From Pseudarthrobacter oxydans (GTDB lineage Bacteria; Actinomycetota; Actinomycetes; Actinomycetales; Micrococcaceae), in contig NZ_JABTYH010000015.1 in assembly GCF_013314975.1 (NCBI RefSeq), positions 32,267 to 96,266 of the forward strand: a stretch of 64,000 nt of DNA, in the 5' to 3' direction. Below, piece after piece: positions 39,472 through 47,896 of the stretch (the first letter of the stretch is position 1; every line of letters begins with the position of its first letter). Under the pieces are notes generated by a model. It ran no database searches. It had not been told where the DNA came from and saw only the letters and a program-made list of their open reading frames with translations. The translations under genes and the position numbers were made by a program.

Positions 39472-40389
39472 CTATGAAGCGCCCTTGTCACCGTTGCCGA
39501 TGTTGGAGGCGATGTTCTTGGTGGCGGTCTTGGCGTCCGTAGCTGCCTTGGCTGTGCTGTCAGCGGCATCCTCGGCCACGTGCTTGGCCTTCTCGCCGGA
39601 GTCCTCAGGCTTGTCGGCGGAAGCGCCTGCCTCGGGGGCTGCCGGGGCTACCGGTGACTCCTGGACCTCGTTCACCGTGGTGGCGGGGACGGGTGCAGGC
39701 GTGGGTGTTACCGGCGAGGGGGTCTTCCAGGGGTCTTCGACCGGCTTGGAAGCCTTCCACGCGGCGACACCGGCTGCAACCGCAGCCGCAATCACACCGA
39801 AAACCAGCCAGCCGCGCTTCTTCTTGGGGGGTTCCGGCTGTGCAAGCTGGATGCCCACCGTGCGGCCGGCTTCGGTTGCTGCCGCCTTAAGCTGGGTACC
39901 GGTGGCCTGCGCCTGTTCCTGGATGGCGTGGATGATTCCCGCGTCACCGAGTTTGTGGGCGACTGCGTCCACCCGTGCCGGCGCATTCTCCAGCGTGCGG
40001 TGCACGGCGTCGGAGGCGGAACCGATCTGGTCCGAAAGGCGCGGGAGGTACTCCACAACCACGCGGTCACGGGCGTTCAGGATCACCGGGGTGGCCTTGT
40101 CCAGGGCCTCATGCAGGCGGGGCGAAGCGTTGTCCACGGCATCGTTGATCCTTGGAGCGAGCTGGGCCAGGCCGTCCTGGATGCGCGGGGTCACTGTGGC
40201 AACACCGTCGGCCAGGTTGTGGGCGGCGGACTTCAGTCCCTCCTGGACCTTTGGCGACGCGGTGTCCAGGCCATGCTGGAGGCGGTCAATGGCTGCTTCC
40301 ACACGGGGGGCTGCCCAATCCTTGGCATTCTCCACTGCGCTGGTGACTGACAGTTCAAGGTCACGGGCAATACGGTCCGACTTCTTCAC
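39472..40389 (-). CDS. membrane protein with 11-residue repeats, cwsA position
   Basis: 305 residues, family not recognised. Residues 44-109 consist of six contiguous 11-residue repeats, for example VTPRIQDGLAQ, LAPRINDAVDN and ASPRLHEALDK. They are amphipathic, as in lipid-surface-binding helices. A membrane helix lies near 193-213 after a basic KKKRG. The tail is rich in Pro, Thr, Ala and Glu and holds DPWKTP. In mycobacteria cwsA, a cell-wall and division protein, sits at this place before ppiA, but I see no clear sequence match. The gene is divergent from ppiA. Confidence 0.7.
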   Translation of the reverse strand: MKKSDRIARDLELSVTSAVENAKDWAAPRVEAAIDRLQHGLDTASPKVQEGLKSAAHNLADGVATVTPRIQDGLAQLAPRINDAVDNASPRLHEALDKATPVILNARDRVVVEYLPRLSDQIGSASDAVHRTLENAPARVDAVAHKLGDAGIIHAIQEQAQATGTQLKAAATEAGRTVGIQLAQPEPPKKKRGWLVFGVIAAAVAAGVAAWKASKPVEDPWKTPSPVTPTPAPVPATTVNEVQESPVAPAAPEAGASADKPEDSGEKAKHVAEDAADSTAKAATDAKTATKNIASNIGNGDKGAS

Positions 40390-40544
40390 AACTACCTCCC
40401 GATTAATGTGACGGTTCTGTGGTTAGCCTACGTGGCTTGGTGTTCACCTGCTATTCCCCCAGCGGATTTTGGGAGGATTTCACCCAGCGCGGAACTGCGG
40501 CGGCAGCCGTTCGCTCCCTGGGCTGCCGTGGAAGAATAGGGCCT

Positions 40545-41090
40545 ATGACTGCCATCGCAACTGCAAAAGCAACCATCCACACCAGCCTCGGCGACATCGT
40601 CGTCAACCTGTTCGGCAACCACGCCCCGAAGACGGTCAAGAACTTCGTGGGCCTCGCCACGGGTGAGCAGGCATGGACCCACCCGGAGACGGGCGACGAC
40701 AAGAGTGGTACGCCCCTGTACAACGGCACCATCTTCCACCGCATCATCAAGGACTTCATGATCCAGGCCGGCGATCCGCTGGGCCGCGGCACGGGCGGTC
40801 CGGGCTACCAGTTCGACGACGAGATCCACCCCGAACTGAGCTTCAACCAGCCCTACAAGCTGGCCATGGCCAACGCCGGCATCAGGATGGGCAAGGGCAC
40901 CAACGGCTCGCAGTTCTTCATCACCACCATCCCCACCGACTGGCTGCAGGGAAAGCACACCATCTTCGGTGAGGTGGCAGACGACGACTCCAAGAAGGTT
41001 GTGGATGCCATCGAGGGCGTGCGCACCGGCATGGGCGACCGTCCGGTGGAGGACGTCACCATCAACAGCATCGACATCGAACAGCTGTAA
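40545..41090 (+). CDS. ppiA: cyclophilin-type peptidyl-prolyl cis-trans isomerase
   Basis: 181 residues, soluble and cytoplasmic, with no signal peptide. The cyclophilin core shows FHRIIKDFMIQAGDP with the catalytic arginine, GYQFDDE, and MANAGIRMGKGTNGSQFFIT. WLQGKHTIFGEV replaces the more usual LDGKHTVFGRV. The ATG at 40545 is the first sensible start (MTAIATAKATIHTSLGD). Its place after gyrA and before crgA matches mycobacterial ppiA. Confidence 0.95.
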   Translation: MTAIATAKATIHTSLGDIVVNLFGNHAPKTVKNFVGLATGEQAWTHPETGDDKSGTPLYNGTIFHRIIKDFMIQAGDPLGRGTGGPGYQFDDEIHPELSFNQPYKLAMANAGIRMGKGTNGSQFFITTIPTDWLQGKHTIFGEVADDDSKKVVDAIEGVRTGMGDRPVEDVTINSIDIEQL

Positions 41091-41099
41091 TACCGCACC

Positions 41100-41978
41100 A
41101 TGAGTTACGGAATTCCGGCGGCTGAGCCGTCCGCCCAGGTTCCGGTGTGCCCACGGCACCCCGACCGGCCCTCCTACGTCCGCTGCCAGCGCTGCGGACG
41201 ACCGGCCTGCCCCGACTGCCAGCGGGCGGCCGCCGTCGGATTCCAATGCGTTGACTGCGTCAACGAAACAGCACGCACGACGCCGGAGGTGCGGACCGTC
41301 TATGGCGGTGCCGTAGCGACCGGCAAACCTCGGGTGACGTTCGGGATCATCGCTGTGTGCGCCGTTGTGTATGCCCTGCAGTGGCTGATCCCGGGCCAGG
41401 TGGTCTATGAACAGTTCGCCTACAACAATGTGTTCGCCACGCCCCAGTACGGTGTGTTCGAACCATGGAGGATGCTCACCGCCGCGTTCCTGCACTCGCC
41501 GGACTCGCTCCTGCACATCATCCTCAACATGTATACGCTGTGGATTTTCGGCCAGGCGCTGGAGCCCCTTCTGGGCCGTGCCCGCTTCCTCGCGCTGTAC
41601 CTGATCTCGGCCGTGGGCGGTTCCGTGGGATACCTCCTCCTGAACCCGGTCCTTGTGCCGGGCCAGGGGCTTGTAGGCGTTGTGGGTGCCTCCGGCGCGA
41701 TCTTCGGCCTCTTCGGGGCCATGCTGCTGGTGCAGCGCCACCGGGGCGGTGAGACCCGCCAGCTCTGGGTGCTGATCGCGATCAATGGGGTAATCGGGTT
41801 CCTCATCCCCCAGATCGCCTGGCAGGCGCACCTGGGCGGACTCATCACCGGCGGCCTCTGCGCCGCGGTCCTGGCATATGTCCCCCGCGGGCCGCGGCAG
41901 CGGCTCCTCCAGGCCGCAGGACTGGCCGGAGTTCTTCTCCTGCTCATTGCCGTCAGCTGGCTTAAGATCTCCCTGTAG
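41100..41978 (+). CDS. rhomboid family intramembrane serine protease
   Basis: 292 residues. The N-terminal 45 residues form a zinc-binding, B-box-like motif (CPRHPDRP, CQRCGRPACPDC, CVDC). Six membrane helices follow. The catalytic serine lies in VGASGAIFGLFG and the catalytic histidine in WQAHLGGLITGG; the N-D oxyanion region is HIILNMYTLW. It cleaves membrane proteins within the bilayer; the substrate is unknown. It lies 9 bp after ppiA, so they are cotranscribed. Confidence 0.92.
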   Translation: MSYGIPAAEPSAQVPVCPRHPDRPSYVRCQRCGRPACPDCQRAAAVGFQCVDCVNETARTTPEVRTVYGGAVATGKPRVTFGIIAVCAVVYALQWLIPGQVVYEQFAYNNVFATPQYGVFEPWRMLTAAFLHSPDSLLHIILNMYTLWIFGQALEPLLGRARFLALYLISAVGGSVGYLLLNPVLVPGQGLVGVVGASGAIFGLFGAMLLVQRHRGGETRQLWVLIAINGVIGFLIPQIAWQAHLGGLITGGLCAAVLAYVPRGPRQRLLQAAGLAGVLLLLIAVSWLKISL

Positions 41979-42017
41979 GTCCAGGTTCAAGCAGCCGATA
42001 CTCACACCTCGCACAAG

Positions 42018-42056
42018 AAAGCCCCGCCGTCCGCAGGACGGCGGGGCTTTTGTTTT
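42018..42056 (+). terminator. intrinsic terminator after rhomboid gene
   Basis: AAAGCCCCGCCGTCC and GGACGGCGGGGCTTT pair perfectly around a GCA loop, followed by TGTTTT. Confidence 0.94.
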
Positions 42057-43123
42057 CCACAGCCCTTATCCACAGTGTTGGTAACTTACAGGCGTGTAGT
42101 TCATCGATCGGACCCTTCCAGACCGCTGAATTGCGGCTGTTTTCCCCAGAACAGGCCTGTTTTTCTCCACAGTTGTGGATAACCTCTGGGGATAGGGGTG
42201 TGTTTAAGTGGACAAACCGGCCCGGGGATGAGGTTCTGTGGATAACCTCGGGGAAATTGCTTCCCTGAGGGCTCAGGCCGCTGTTCAGGAGGGAACTATC
42301 AACACCGTTATGCACACTGTTAATAAACAACAAGGCTGTAGTTCACCTCTGTGTACAGGCCCGCATGGCAGCGTGCAGGCCTCCGGCGTCCAGGTTGTCT
42401 CCGGCCGTATCCACAACTGTGGATAACTTGTGGGTATCGGCATGTTGGTAAGTGGATAATTACCGGGCGCCTACCCTTGGCTTACGTCCGTTTTCCCGAC
42501 AGGAGGGTCCATGACTGCGACCACCAAGCACATCTTCCTCGACAAGCAGCACCCCGCCGTATGGCGCGCGCTCAACGGCCTGGGGCTCAAGGTCAAGGAA
42601 GCGGCGCAGGAAGTCGGGATGGAACCCAAGACCGTGGAGCTCCTGCACGTGCGTATCTCGCAGCTGAACGGTTGCGCCTACTGCCTGGACGTCCACGTCA
42701 GGGACGCGGTCCAGGCCGGAGAGTCTCCACAGCGGCTGGCGGTGCTGTCGGCCTGGCGGGACACTGCGCTGTTTACCGAGAAGGAGCGTGCAGCCCTGGC
42801 GCTGGCAGAGAGCATCACGACCCTCCCCGGCCACAGCTCCCAGGAGCAGGAGGAAGCCTACGCCCGGGAACACCTGACGGAGGAGGAGTTCTCCGTGGTC
42901 AGCTGGCTGGCCATTGCCATGAACGCCTTCAACCGCGTGTCGATCACCAGCCACCACCCGGTCCGCAAAGAGCGCTAGGCCGGGAACGGGCCTCTCCCGC
43001 CGTTATCCACAGGTATTCCACACTGTTAATAACTGCGTCCGGGATGCAGGATGAGCGCCTCGCGCTGTCGCGGCGGGGATCGGCGCCCTGAATATCCCCC
43101 GATGGGCGGGTGGCTGTGGATAA
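42053..43123. promoter_or_regulatory. ectopic DnaA-box cluster
   Basis: Six exact TTATCCACA boxes lie at 42066-42074 (+), 42174-42182 (-), 42237-42245 (-), 42418-42426 (-), 43003-43011 (+) and 43115-43123 (-). One-mismatch boxes lie at 42053, 42207 (AGTGGACAA against TGTGGACAA), 42308, 42163, 42407 and 42451. An AT-rich run CTGTTAATAAACAACAAGG lies at about 42318-42336. The cluster surrounds the AhpD-like gene, about 17 kb from dnaA. It is denser than either oriC lobe. A DnaA-titration or reactivation site is the simplest reading. Confidence 0.7.
42511..42978 (+). CDS. carboxymuconolactone decarboxylase family (AhpD-like) protein
   Basis: 155 residues. The redox motif CAYCLDVHV, with its C-x-x-C and following His, is typical of the AhpD-like peroxidase branch of the family. 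Flanking helices match (VGMEPKTVELLHVRISQLNG). It probably acts as a thiol peroxidase or alkylhydroperoxidase; the substrate is unknown. A strong AGGAGG precedes the ATG. DnaA boxes lie on both sides, the last upstream box ending about 50 bp before the start. Confidence 0.88.
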   Translation: MTATTKHIFLDKQHPAVWRALNGLGLKVKEAAQEVGMEPKTVELLHVRISQLNGCAYCLDVHVRDAVQAGESPQRLAVLSAWRDTALFTEKERAALALAESITTLPGHSSQEQEEAYAREHLTEEEFSVVSWLAIAMNAFNRVSITSHHPVRKER

Positions 43124-43217
43124 GGTTCCCAACAGCTGGGGAAAGCGAGCAGCTTCCACGGGCGTACTGCCACCGCTTGCGTGGTCGCCGCGGCAAGTCT
43201 GCCCGGGCGGCGTCCGC

Positions 43218-43829
43218 CTAGCCTGCGTCCGGCCAAATCCCCGATGAACCGCGCCGGTGGCTTCCCACCAGATGGGTGTCCACCATGCCGATGGCCTCCA
43301 TGAGGGCGAACATGGTGGTGGGACCCACGAAGGCGAAGCCCCTTTTTCGCAGGGCCTTGGAAAGGGCAATGGATTCCGCCGACTGGGTGGGGATGTCCGC
43401 ATGGGTCCGGGGGCGGGGGGTTGCTTCGGGCTGGAACCGCCACACAAAGTCCACCAGGCCGCCGTCCTGCCGCAACGAAAGGGTCGCGCGGGCATTAGTG
43501 ACCGCGGCACGTATCTTCAGCCGGTTCCGGACAATGCCGGCGTCCTGAAGCAGCCGCTCGACGTCGGCATCGGTGAACTGTGCGACGGCGTCGGGGTTGA
43601 AGCCGGCAAAAGCTGTCCGGAACGCGGGGCGCTTGCGCAGGATAGTGGCCCAGGAAAGTCCTGCCTGGAATCCTTCCAGGCAGATACGTTCGTAGAGGCC
43701 CTGCTCATCCCTGACGGGCATGCCCCATTCATGGTCGTAGTAGTCCCGCAGCAAAGGGTCGGAGGACGCCCACGCCGGGCGGGCCAGGCCGTCCCCGCCC
43801 AGCAGGACACCGTGATCGTCAGGGGGCAT
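43218..43829 (-). CDS. tag: DNA-3-methyladenine glycosylase I
   Basis: 203 residues. The family core is clear: EWGMPVRDEQGLYERICLEG, FQAGLSWATILRKR with the binding-pocket residues, RNRLKIRAAVTNARA and KRGFAFVGPTTMFALMEAIG. It excises 3-methyladenine from DNA. Three of the four zinc ligands known in E. coli Tag (Cys4, His17, Cys179) are replaced by Pro, Tyr and Ser, and only the His175 equivalent remains. It therefore lacks the zinc snap. The N-terminus has a 15-residue extension. Confidence 0.92.
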   Translation of the reverse strand: MPPDDHGVLLGGDGLARPAWASSDPLLRDYYDHEWGMPVRDEQGLYERICLEGFQAGLSWATILRKRPAFRTAFAGFNPDAVAQFTDADVERLLQDAGIVRNRLKIRAAVTNARATLSLRQDGGLVDFVWRFQPEATPRPRTHADIPTQSAESIALSKALRKRGFAFVGPTTMFALMEAIGMVDTHLVGSHRRGSSGIWPDAG

Positions 43830-43880
43830 GCGTTTCCCTCGGGGTTAAGGTCCGGCCTGCCGGCCGTCCGGGAAAGGAAC

Positions 43881-44132
43881 CTATGAGCGCCAGCGGGTGG
43901 TCATCAGGAAGCCGACAATGGCGATACCGAACCCGGCCACAATGTTCCATGATTCCCATGCCTGGACGGGGAAGCGTCCTTCGCTGATGTAGAACGTGAT
44001 GATCCAGAACAGGCCGATGATCATCAGTCCGAACATCACGGGCTTGAACCACACCGGGTTCGGCTTGTACGTCTGGGAAGAAGCCTGGGGGGCGGTGCTG
44101 GCAGTCTTCTTGCGCGGCTTTGACTCGGGCAC
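43881..44132 (-). CDS. crgA: cell division protein CrgA
   Basis: 83 residues with two membrane helices (PVMFGLMIIGLFWIITFYI and NIVAGFGIAIVGFLM) and a basic cytoplasmic N-terminus. It coordinates septum assembly with FtsZ and PBPs in actinobacteria. The GTG at 44132 is fixed by AAGGAG six bases upstream; the longer reading is spurious. It is divergent from the sortase gene, as in other actinobacteria. Confidence 0.94.
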   Translation of the reverse strand: MPESKPRKKTASTAPQASSQTYKPNPVWFKPVMFGLMIIGLFWIITFYISEGRFPVQAWESWNIVAGFGIAIVGFLMTTRWRS

Positions 44133-44306
44133 TGGCTCTCCTTGGCGGGCTGAGGCAAGCTCGGCGTTCCGGGCTTGGTATCCTGCAAGAAGGAAATTGC
44201 CAGCGGTCTGCGCGATCTTGGTCAAATCTGGATTCTTACTAGCAGCCAATTCTAGCCGTAGTTCGTGGGCCGCCGGTGCCCGATGGAACCGCCCCGAGGA
44301 GAACGC

Positions 44307-45101
44307 GTGGTGTTGCAGGAGAAGGCGGGCCGAACCGCTGCGGCGCCCGCCGGCGTCGTAATTCTGCGTGGAGCAGTCCAGGTGGTTGGCGAGCTGCTCA
44401 TCACCGCCGGGATCATCCTCCTGTTGTTCGTTGCATGGCAGCTGTGGTGGACCAACGTCGAATCGGACGCCAGACAGAGCGAAGTGATCAAGGAATTCGC
44501 CCAGGACCTCGGTGGCGCTGCCCCGGCCGCACCAGCCGCCCCGGAAGGCTCTGCGCCATCTGCCGGGGAGGACTTCGGCGAGCCGGTGGTGTCCGCCGCA
44601 CCCGGCCACGCCGGCACTATCGGCATCATGTACATTCCGCGGTTCGGCGCGAACTACACCCGCCCCATCGTGGAGGGCACCACCAGCGATGTTCTGGACA
44701 CCCTGGGGCTGGGACACTACGGCACCACCGCCATGCCAGGAGCGGTCGGCAATTTTGCCGTTGCCGGGCACCGCCAGACCCACGGCGCCGTCCTGGACAA
44801 CATCCACACCCTGGTTCCCGGGGACAAGATCTACGTCCAGACCAAGGACGGCTATTACGTCTATGTGTTCCGCAACAACCAGATCGTAATGCCATCGCGC
44901 ACCGACGTCCTGGAACCGGTGCCCACACTCCCGGGGACCGTCCCCACCGAAAGATACCTGACCATGACCAGCTGCAATCCCCGCTTTGGGGCCGAAGAAC
45001 GCATCATCGCCTACTCGCTCCTGGACAGTTGGCGCCCCGCCTCGGCGGGACCGCCCGCCGAAATCGCGGACCAGGTGGCTGCGGCGATCGGAAAGGGCTG
45101 A
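44307..45101 (+). CDS. class E sortase
   Basis: 264 residues. A membrane anchor lies at about residues 22-48, then an acidic/Ala linker, then the sortase domain. Catalytic His is in VAGHRQTHG, Cys in TMTSCNPRFG and Arg in EERIIAYS. Class E enzymes of high-GC bacteria attach LAxTG-type proteins to peptidoglycan. The GTG at 44307 is preferred over ATG 44283 because GAGGAG precedes it by 5 bases. No sortase substrate was seen in the window. Confidence 0.92.
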   Translation: MVLQEKAGRTAAAPAGVVILRGAVQVVGELLITAGIILLLFVAWQLWWTNVESDARQSEVIKEFAQDLGGAAPAAPAAPEGSAPSAGEDFGEPVVSAAPGHAGTIGIMYIPRFGANYTRPIVEGTTSDVLDTLGLGHYGTTAMPGAVGNFAVAGHRQTHGAVLDNIHTLVPGDKIYVQTKDGYYVYVFRNNQIVMPSRTDVLEPVPTLPGTVPTERYLTMTSCNPRFGAEERIIAYSLLDSWRPASAGPPAEIADQVAAAIGKG

Positions 45102-45103
45102 GC

Positions 45104-45271
45104 ATGTACGGCTGGATCTTCCGGCATCTTCCCGGACCCCTCTGGCTGCGGATTGTCACCTCATTGGTGCTCGTCGCTGCCGCACTGGTATTGATGGTTC
45201 AGTTCCTTTTTCCCTGGATGTCCGAATACACCCAATTCACCGACTCAACGATTGGTTCAGCAAGCCAGTGA
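45104..45271 (+). CDS. conserved-position 55-aa single-pass membrane protein
   Basis: The predicted product begins MYGWIFRHLPGPLWLRIVTS and ends TIGSASQ. One membrane helix, VLVAAALVLMVQFLF, is followed by WMSEYTQF. The ATG lies 2 bp after the sortase stop, and the stop overlaps the trpG/pabA GTG (GTGA). This tight fit makes it a real gene. The function is unknown; a link with the sortase or with the wall machinery is suggested only by location. Confidence 0.82.
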   Translation: MYGWIFRHLPGPLWLRIVTSLVLVAAALVLMVQFLFPWMSEYTQFTDSTIGSASQ

Positions 45272-45909
45272 CCACAACCAAAATCCTCGTGGTGGATAAC
45301 TACGACAGCTTCGTCTACACCCTGGTGGGCTACCTTCAGGAACTCGGCGCCGAAACCACGGTTGTCCGCAATGACGACGTCACACTGGCGGAGGCCATTG
45401 AATTGGCCAGCACCCGCGACGGTGTGCTCATCTCACCCGGTCCCGGCAACCCCGCGGAAGCCGGGGTGTGCATTGAACTGATCAAGTGGTGCGGCGAGAA
45501 CAGCGTGCCCATGTTCGGTGTATGCCTTGGGCACCAGGCACTGGCGGAGGCCTTCGGCGGGAAGGTCACGCACGCTCCGGAGCTGATGCACGGTAAAACG
45601 TCCCTGGTACAGCACATCGGCACCAGCGTCTTCGCCGGACTCCCCTCCCCCGTGACCGCCACGCGCTACCACTCGCTGGCAGCCGTCCGCGAATCGATTC
45701 CTGACGTCCTTGAGGTCACTGCCGAGACCGCAACAGGTGTGGTGATGGGACTCCAGCACCGGACGGCGCCGCTGTGCGGCGTGCAGTTCCACCCTGAGTC
45801 TGTGCTGACCGAAGGCGGCTACCAGATGCTGGGGAACTGGCTGGAGTCGCTGGGGATGAAGGGCGCAGCCGCCCGGGCAGCCAAACTGAGTCCGCTGATC
45901 CAGCACTGA
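45268..45909 (+). CDS. pabA: glutamine amidotransferase, anthranilate/aminodeoxychorismate synthase component II
   Basis: 213 residues, class I amidotransferase. DNYDSFVYTL near the N-terminus is typical of the TrpG/PabA branch. The catalytic triad is Cys in FGVCLGHQA near residue 85, plus His and Glu in QFHPESVLTEGG near 175. It supplies ammonia for anthranilate or p-aminobenzoate synthesis. No component I gene is adjacent, so the choice between trpG and pabA is open. It converges with pknB, as in mycobacteria. Confidence 0.92.
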   Translation: MTTTKILVVDNYDSFVYTLVGYLQELGAETTVVRNDDVTLAEAIELASTRDGVLISPGPGNPAEAGVCIELIKWCGENSVPMFGVCLGHQALAEAFGGKVTHAPELMHGKTSLVQHIGTSVFAGLPSPVTATRYHSLAAVRESIPDVLEVTAETATGVVMGLQHRTAPLCGVQFHPESVLTEGGYQMLGNWLESLGMKGAAARAAKLSPLIQH

Positions 45910-45925
45910 CCTGCAGGCTGTCCCG

Positions 45926-47881
45926 TCAGTCGTCATCCTTGGTGGAGGTCGGCTTGGGCGTCGGCGTCGCGGTCGGCTCGGGGCTTGGCGGGGGCGGCGG
46001 CGGAGCCTTGGCCACCACAATCGTGACGGTCCTGCCCTGCTCCACCGTGGCGTTGACCGGATCGCTTTGGTCCGTCACCCTGCCTGGCTCCACTTGGGCG
46101 TTCTCCACCTCGATCACCGCAGGGACCAGGCTCAGTTCCTTCAGCGCGGCTTCAGCCTCTTCGCGGGTGCGTCCCCGCAGTTCCGGAAGCGCAACCTTGC
46201 CCGTGGACACGATCAGCTCGACGCTGGTTCCCACACCGACCATCTGGCCCGGCGCAGGGCTGGTGGTGATCACGATTCCGGCAGGAACCGTGGCGCTGTT
46301 GGCTGTGGTGGTGGACGGTGCGCCGGCCAGTCCGCTTTGCCGCAGGATATCCCTGGCCGCCGCTTCCGTCTTCCCCGGGAGGCTTTCGGGAATCATGACG
46401 GCGCTGGGGCCCTCGGAGATGTTCAGGACCACCTCCGCCCCAGGATCCATGGACGCACCGGACTCCGGTTCGGTGCCGATGGCCGTGCCCTTGGGAACGG
46501 TATCATGCTGCGACCTGACAATCCTGGGCTTGAGGTCGGCGTTATACAGTTCCTGCAGCGCCGCTGACTCTGTCATGGCAGCGACCACCGGGATCTGGAC
46601 TTTCGGTATTTCCGGGGCAGGCCGGTTGACGGTGCTGTACAGCCACAGACCACCGCCGGCGAGGACGAGCAGGGTGAAGACCACCAGGGTGGCAATCCAT
46701 GCACGACGGCGGGACTTCTGCCGGGGGCTCGGCTCGCGTTCCGGAGGGAGGCCAAGCGGCAGCGCCTCGGCCTGGGTCCGGTCATCGAAACCGGCGGCCA
46801 GGGGGAAAGCGGTCCCTTGGTCACCGGCGGAGGCGTGCGTTGCCGCCAGCCTGCCGGTGGGAGCATCGTCCAGGAAGCCCGCCCCTGTGACACCAAATGC
46901 TTCGGTGGCCGGAGCCGTCGGGGCAGGGACGTGGTCGTTGGGGTCGGTCGGCGCTTCGGAGGCGGCTACCGCGGGAACAGGCACCCCCGACCGGGCAGCG
47001 CGCAGGGCACGGCGGAAGGCCGCGGCATCCTGGAACCGGTCGTCGCGGTTCTTCTGCAGGGCTTTAGCGAGCACACTGTCCAGGGCCGGAGTCACTTCGG
47101 GATTGAGGGTGCTCGCCGGCTCGGGTATCTCCCGGACATGCTGGTACGCCACCGAAACCGGACTGTCGCCGACGAACGGCGGACGGGACGTGAGCATCTC
47201 GTACAGCAGGCAGGCAGCGGAGTAGAGGTCGCTGCGCGCGTCCACCGCTTCGCCGCGGGCCTGTTCGGGAGACAAGTACTGGGCAGTGCCCACCACGGCC
47301 TGGGTTTGGGTCATGGTGGCCGAAGAATCCGCGATTGCGCGGGCGATCCCGAAATCCATCACCTTCACCGAGTTGGTGCTTTCGCAGTACATCACATTGG
47401 CCGGTTTGATGTCCCGGTGGACGATCCCGGCCTTATGGCTGTATTCGAGCGCCCCCAGGACGCCCATGCAGTAGTCGACGGCCTGGCCAATGGTGACGTC
47501 GTGGCCGCGGATCAGTTCGCGGAGGGTCTTCCCCTCCACGAACTCCATCACGATGTAAGGCACCCGGACGTCCTCGGAGCCATCGTGGACGAGGTGTTCG
47601 CCTGTGTCGTAGATGGCGACGATGGAGGAGTGGTTGAGGGCGGCCACAGCCTGTGCCTCGCGCTTGAACCTTGCCTGGAACTGCGGATCACGGGCAAGGT
47701 CCGGGCGCAGCAGCTTGATGGCCACCGTCCGCCCCAACCGGGTGTCCACGCCGCGGTATACGTCTGCCATGCCACCGCGCCCAATCAGGCCGCCCAGTTC
47801 GTAGCGGCCACTCAGGACGCGGCGGTTATCCACCGGGAGGCTGTCCTCACGGTGCAACGGGGTGCGCGGTGACTCATTCAT
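45926..47881 (-). CDS. pknB: Ser/Thr protein kinase with three PASTA domains
   Basis: 651 residues. The kinase domain (about 25-290) has GRGGMADVY, VAIKLL with the lysine, HRDIKPANV, DFGIAR and a Thr-rich activation loop. A juxtamembrane linker and one helix (about 392-414) follow. Three extracellular PASTA repeats then bind muropeptides or lipid II: from about 423, 490 and 560. The tail is Pro/Thr-rich. PknB controls cell-wall synthesis and division. M. tuberculosis PknB has four PASTA repeats. It is the last gene of the fhaA-to-pknB cluster. Confidence 0.96.
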   Translation of the reverse strand: MNESPRTPLHREDSLPVDNRRVLSGRYELGGLIGRGGMADVYRGVDTRLGRTVAIKLLRPDLARDPQFQARFKREAQAVAALNHSSIVAIYDTGEHLVHDGSEDVRVPYIVMEFVEGKTLRELIRGHDVTIGQAVDYCMGVLGALEYSHKAGIVHRDIKPANVMYCESTNSVKVMDFGIARAIADSSATMTQTQAVVGTAQYLSPEQARGEAVDARSDLYSAACLLYEMLTSRPPFVGDSPVSVAYQHVREIPEPASTLNPEVTPALDSVLAKALQKNRDDRFQDAAAFRRALRAARSGVPVPAVAASEAPTDPNDHVPAPTAPATEAFGVTGAGFLDDAPTGRLAATHASAGDQGTAFPLAAGFDDRTQAEALPLGLPPEREPSPRQKSRRRAWIATLVVFTLLVLAGGGLWLYSTVNRPAPEIPKVQIPVVAAMTESAALQELYNADLKPRIVRSQHDTVPKGTAIGTEPESGASMDPGAEVVLNISEGPSAVMIPESLPGKTEAAARDILRQSGLAGAPSTTTANSATVPAGIVITTSPAPGQMVGVGTSVELIVSTGKVALPELRGRTREEAEAALKELSLVPAVIEVENAQVEPGRVTDQSDPVNATVEQGRTVTIVVAKAPPPPPPSPEPTATPTPKPTSTKDDD

Positions 47882-47896
47882 GGGATGTCCTGGCGG

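Noticed and set aside
43881..44807. Long 308-codon reading of the crgA frame
   Set aside because: Only the last 83 codons encode CrgA, with a clear ribosome-binding site at 44132. The rest is antisense to the sortase gene.
45291..45299. DnaA-box-like GGTGGATAA at the start of the trpG/pabA gene
   Set aside because: One mismatch, isolated, and it falls in the conserved codons for VVDNYD, so protein sequence explains it.
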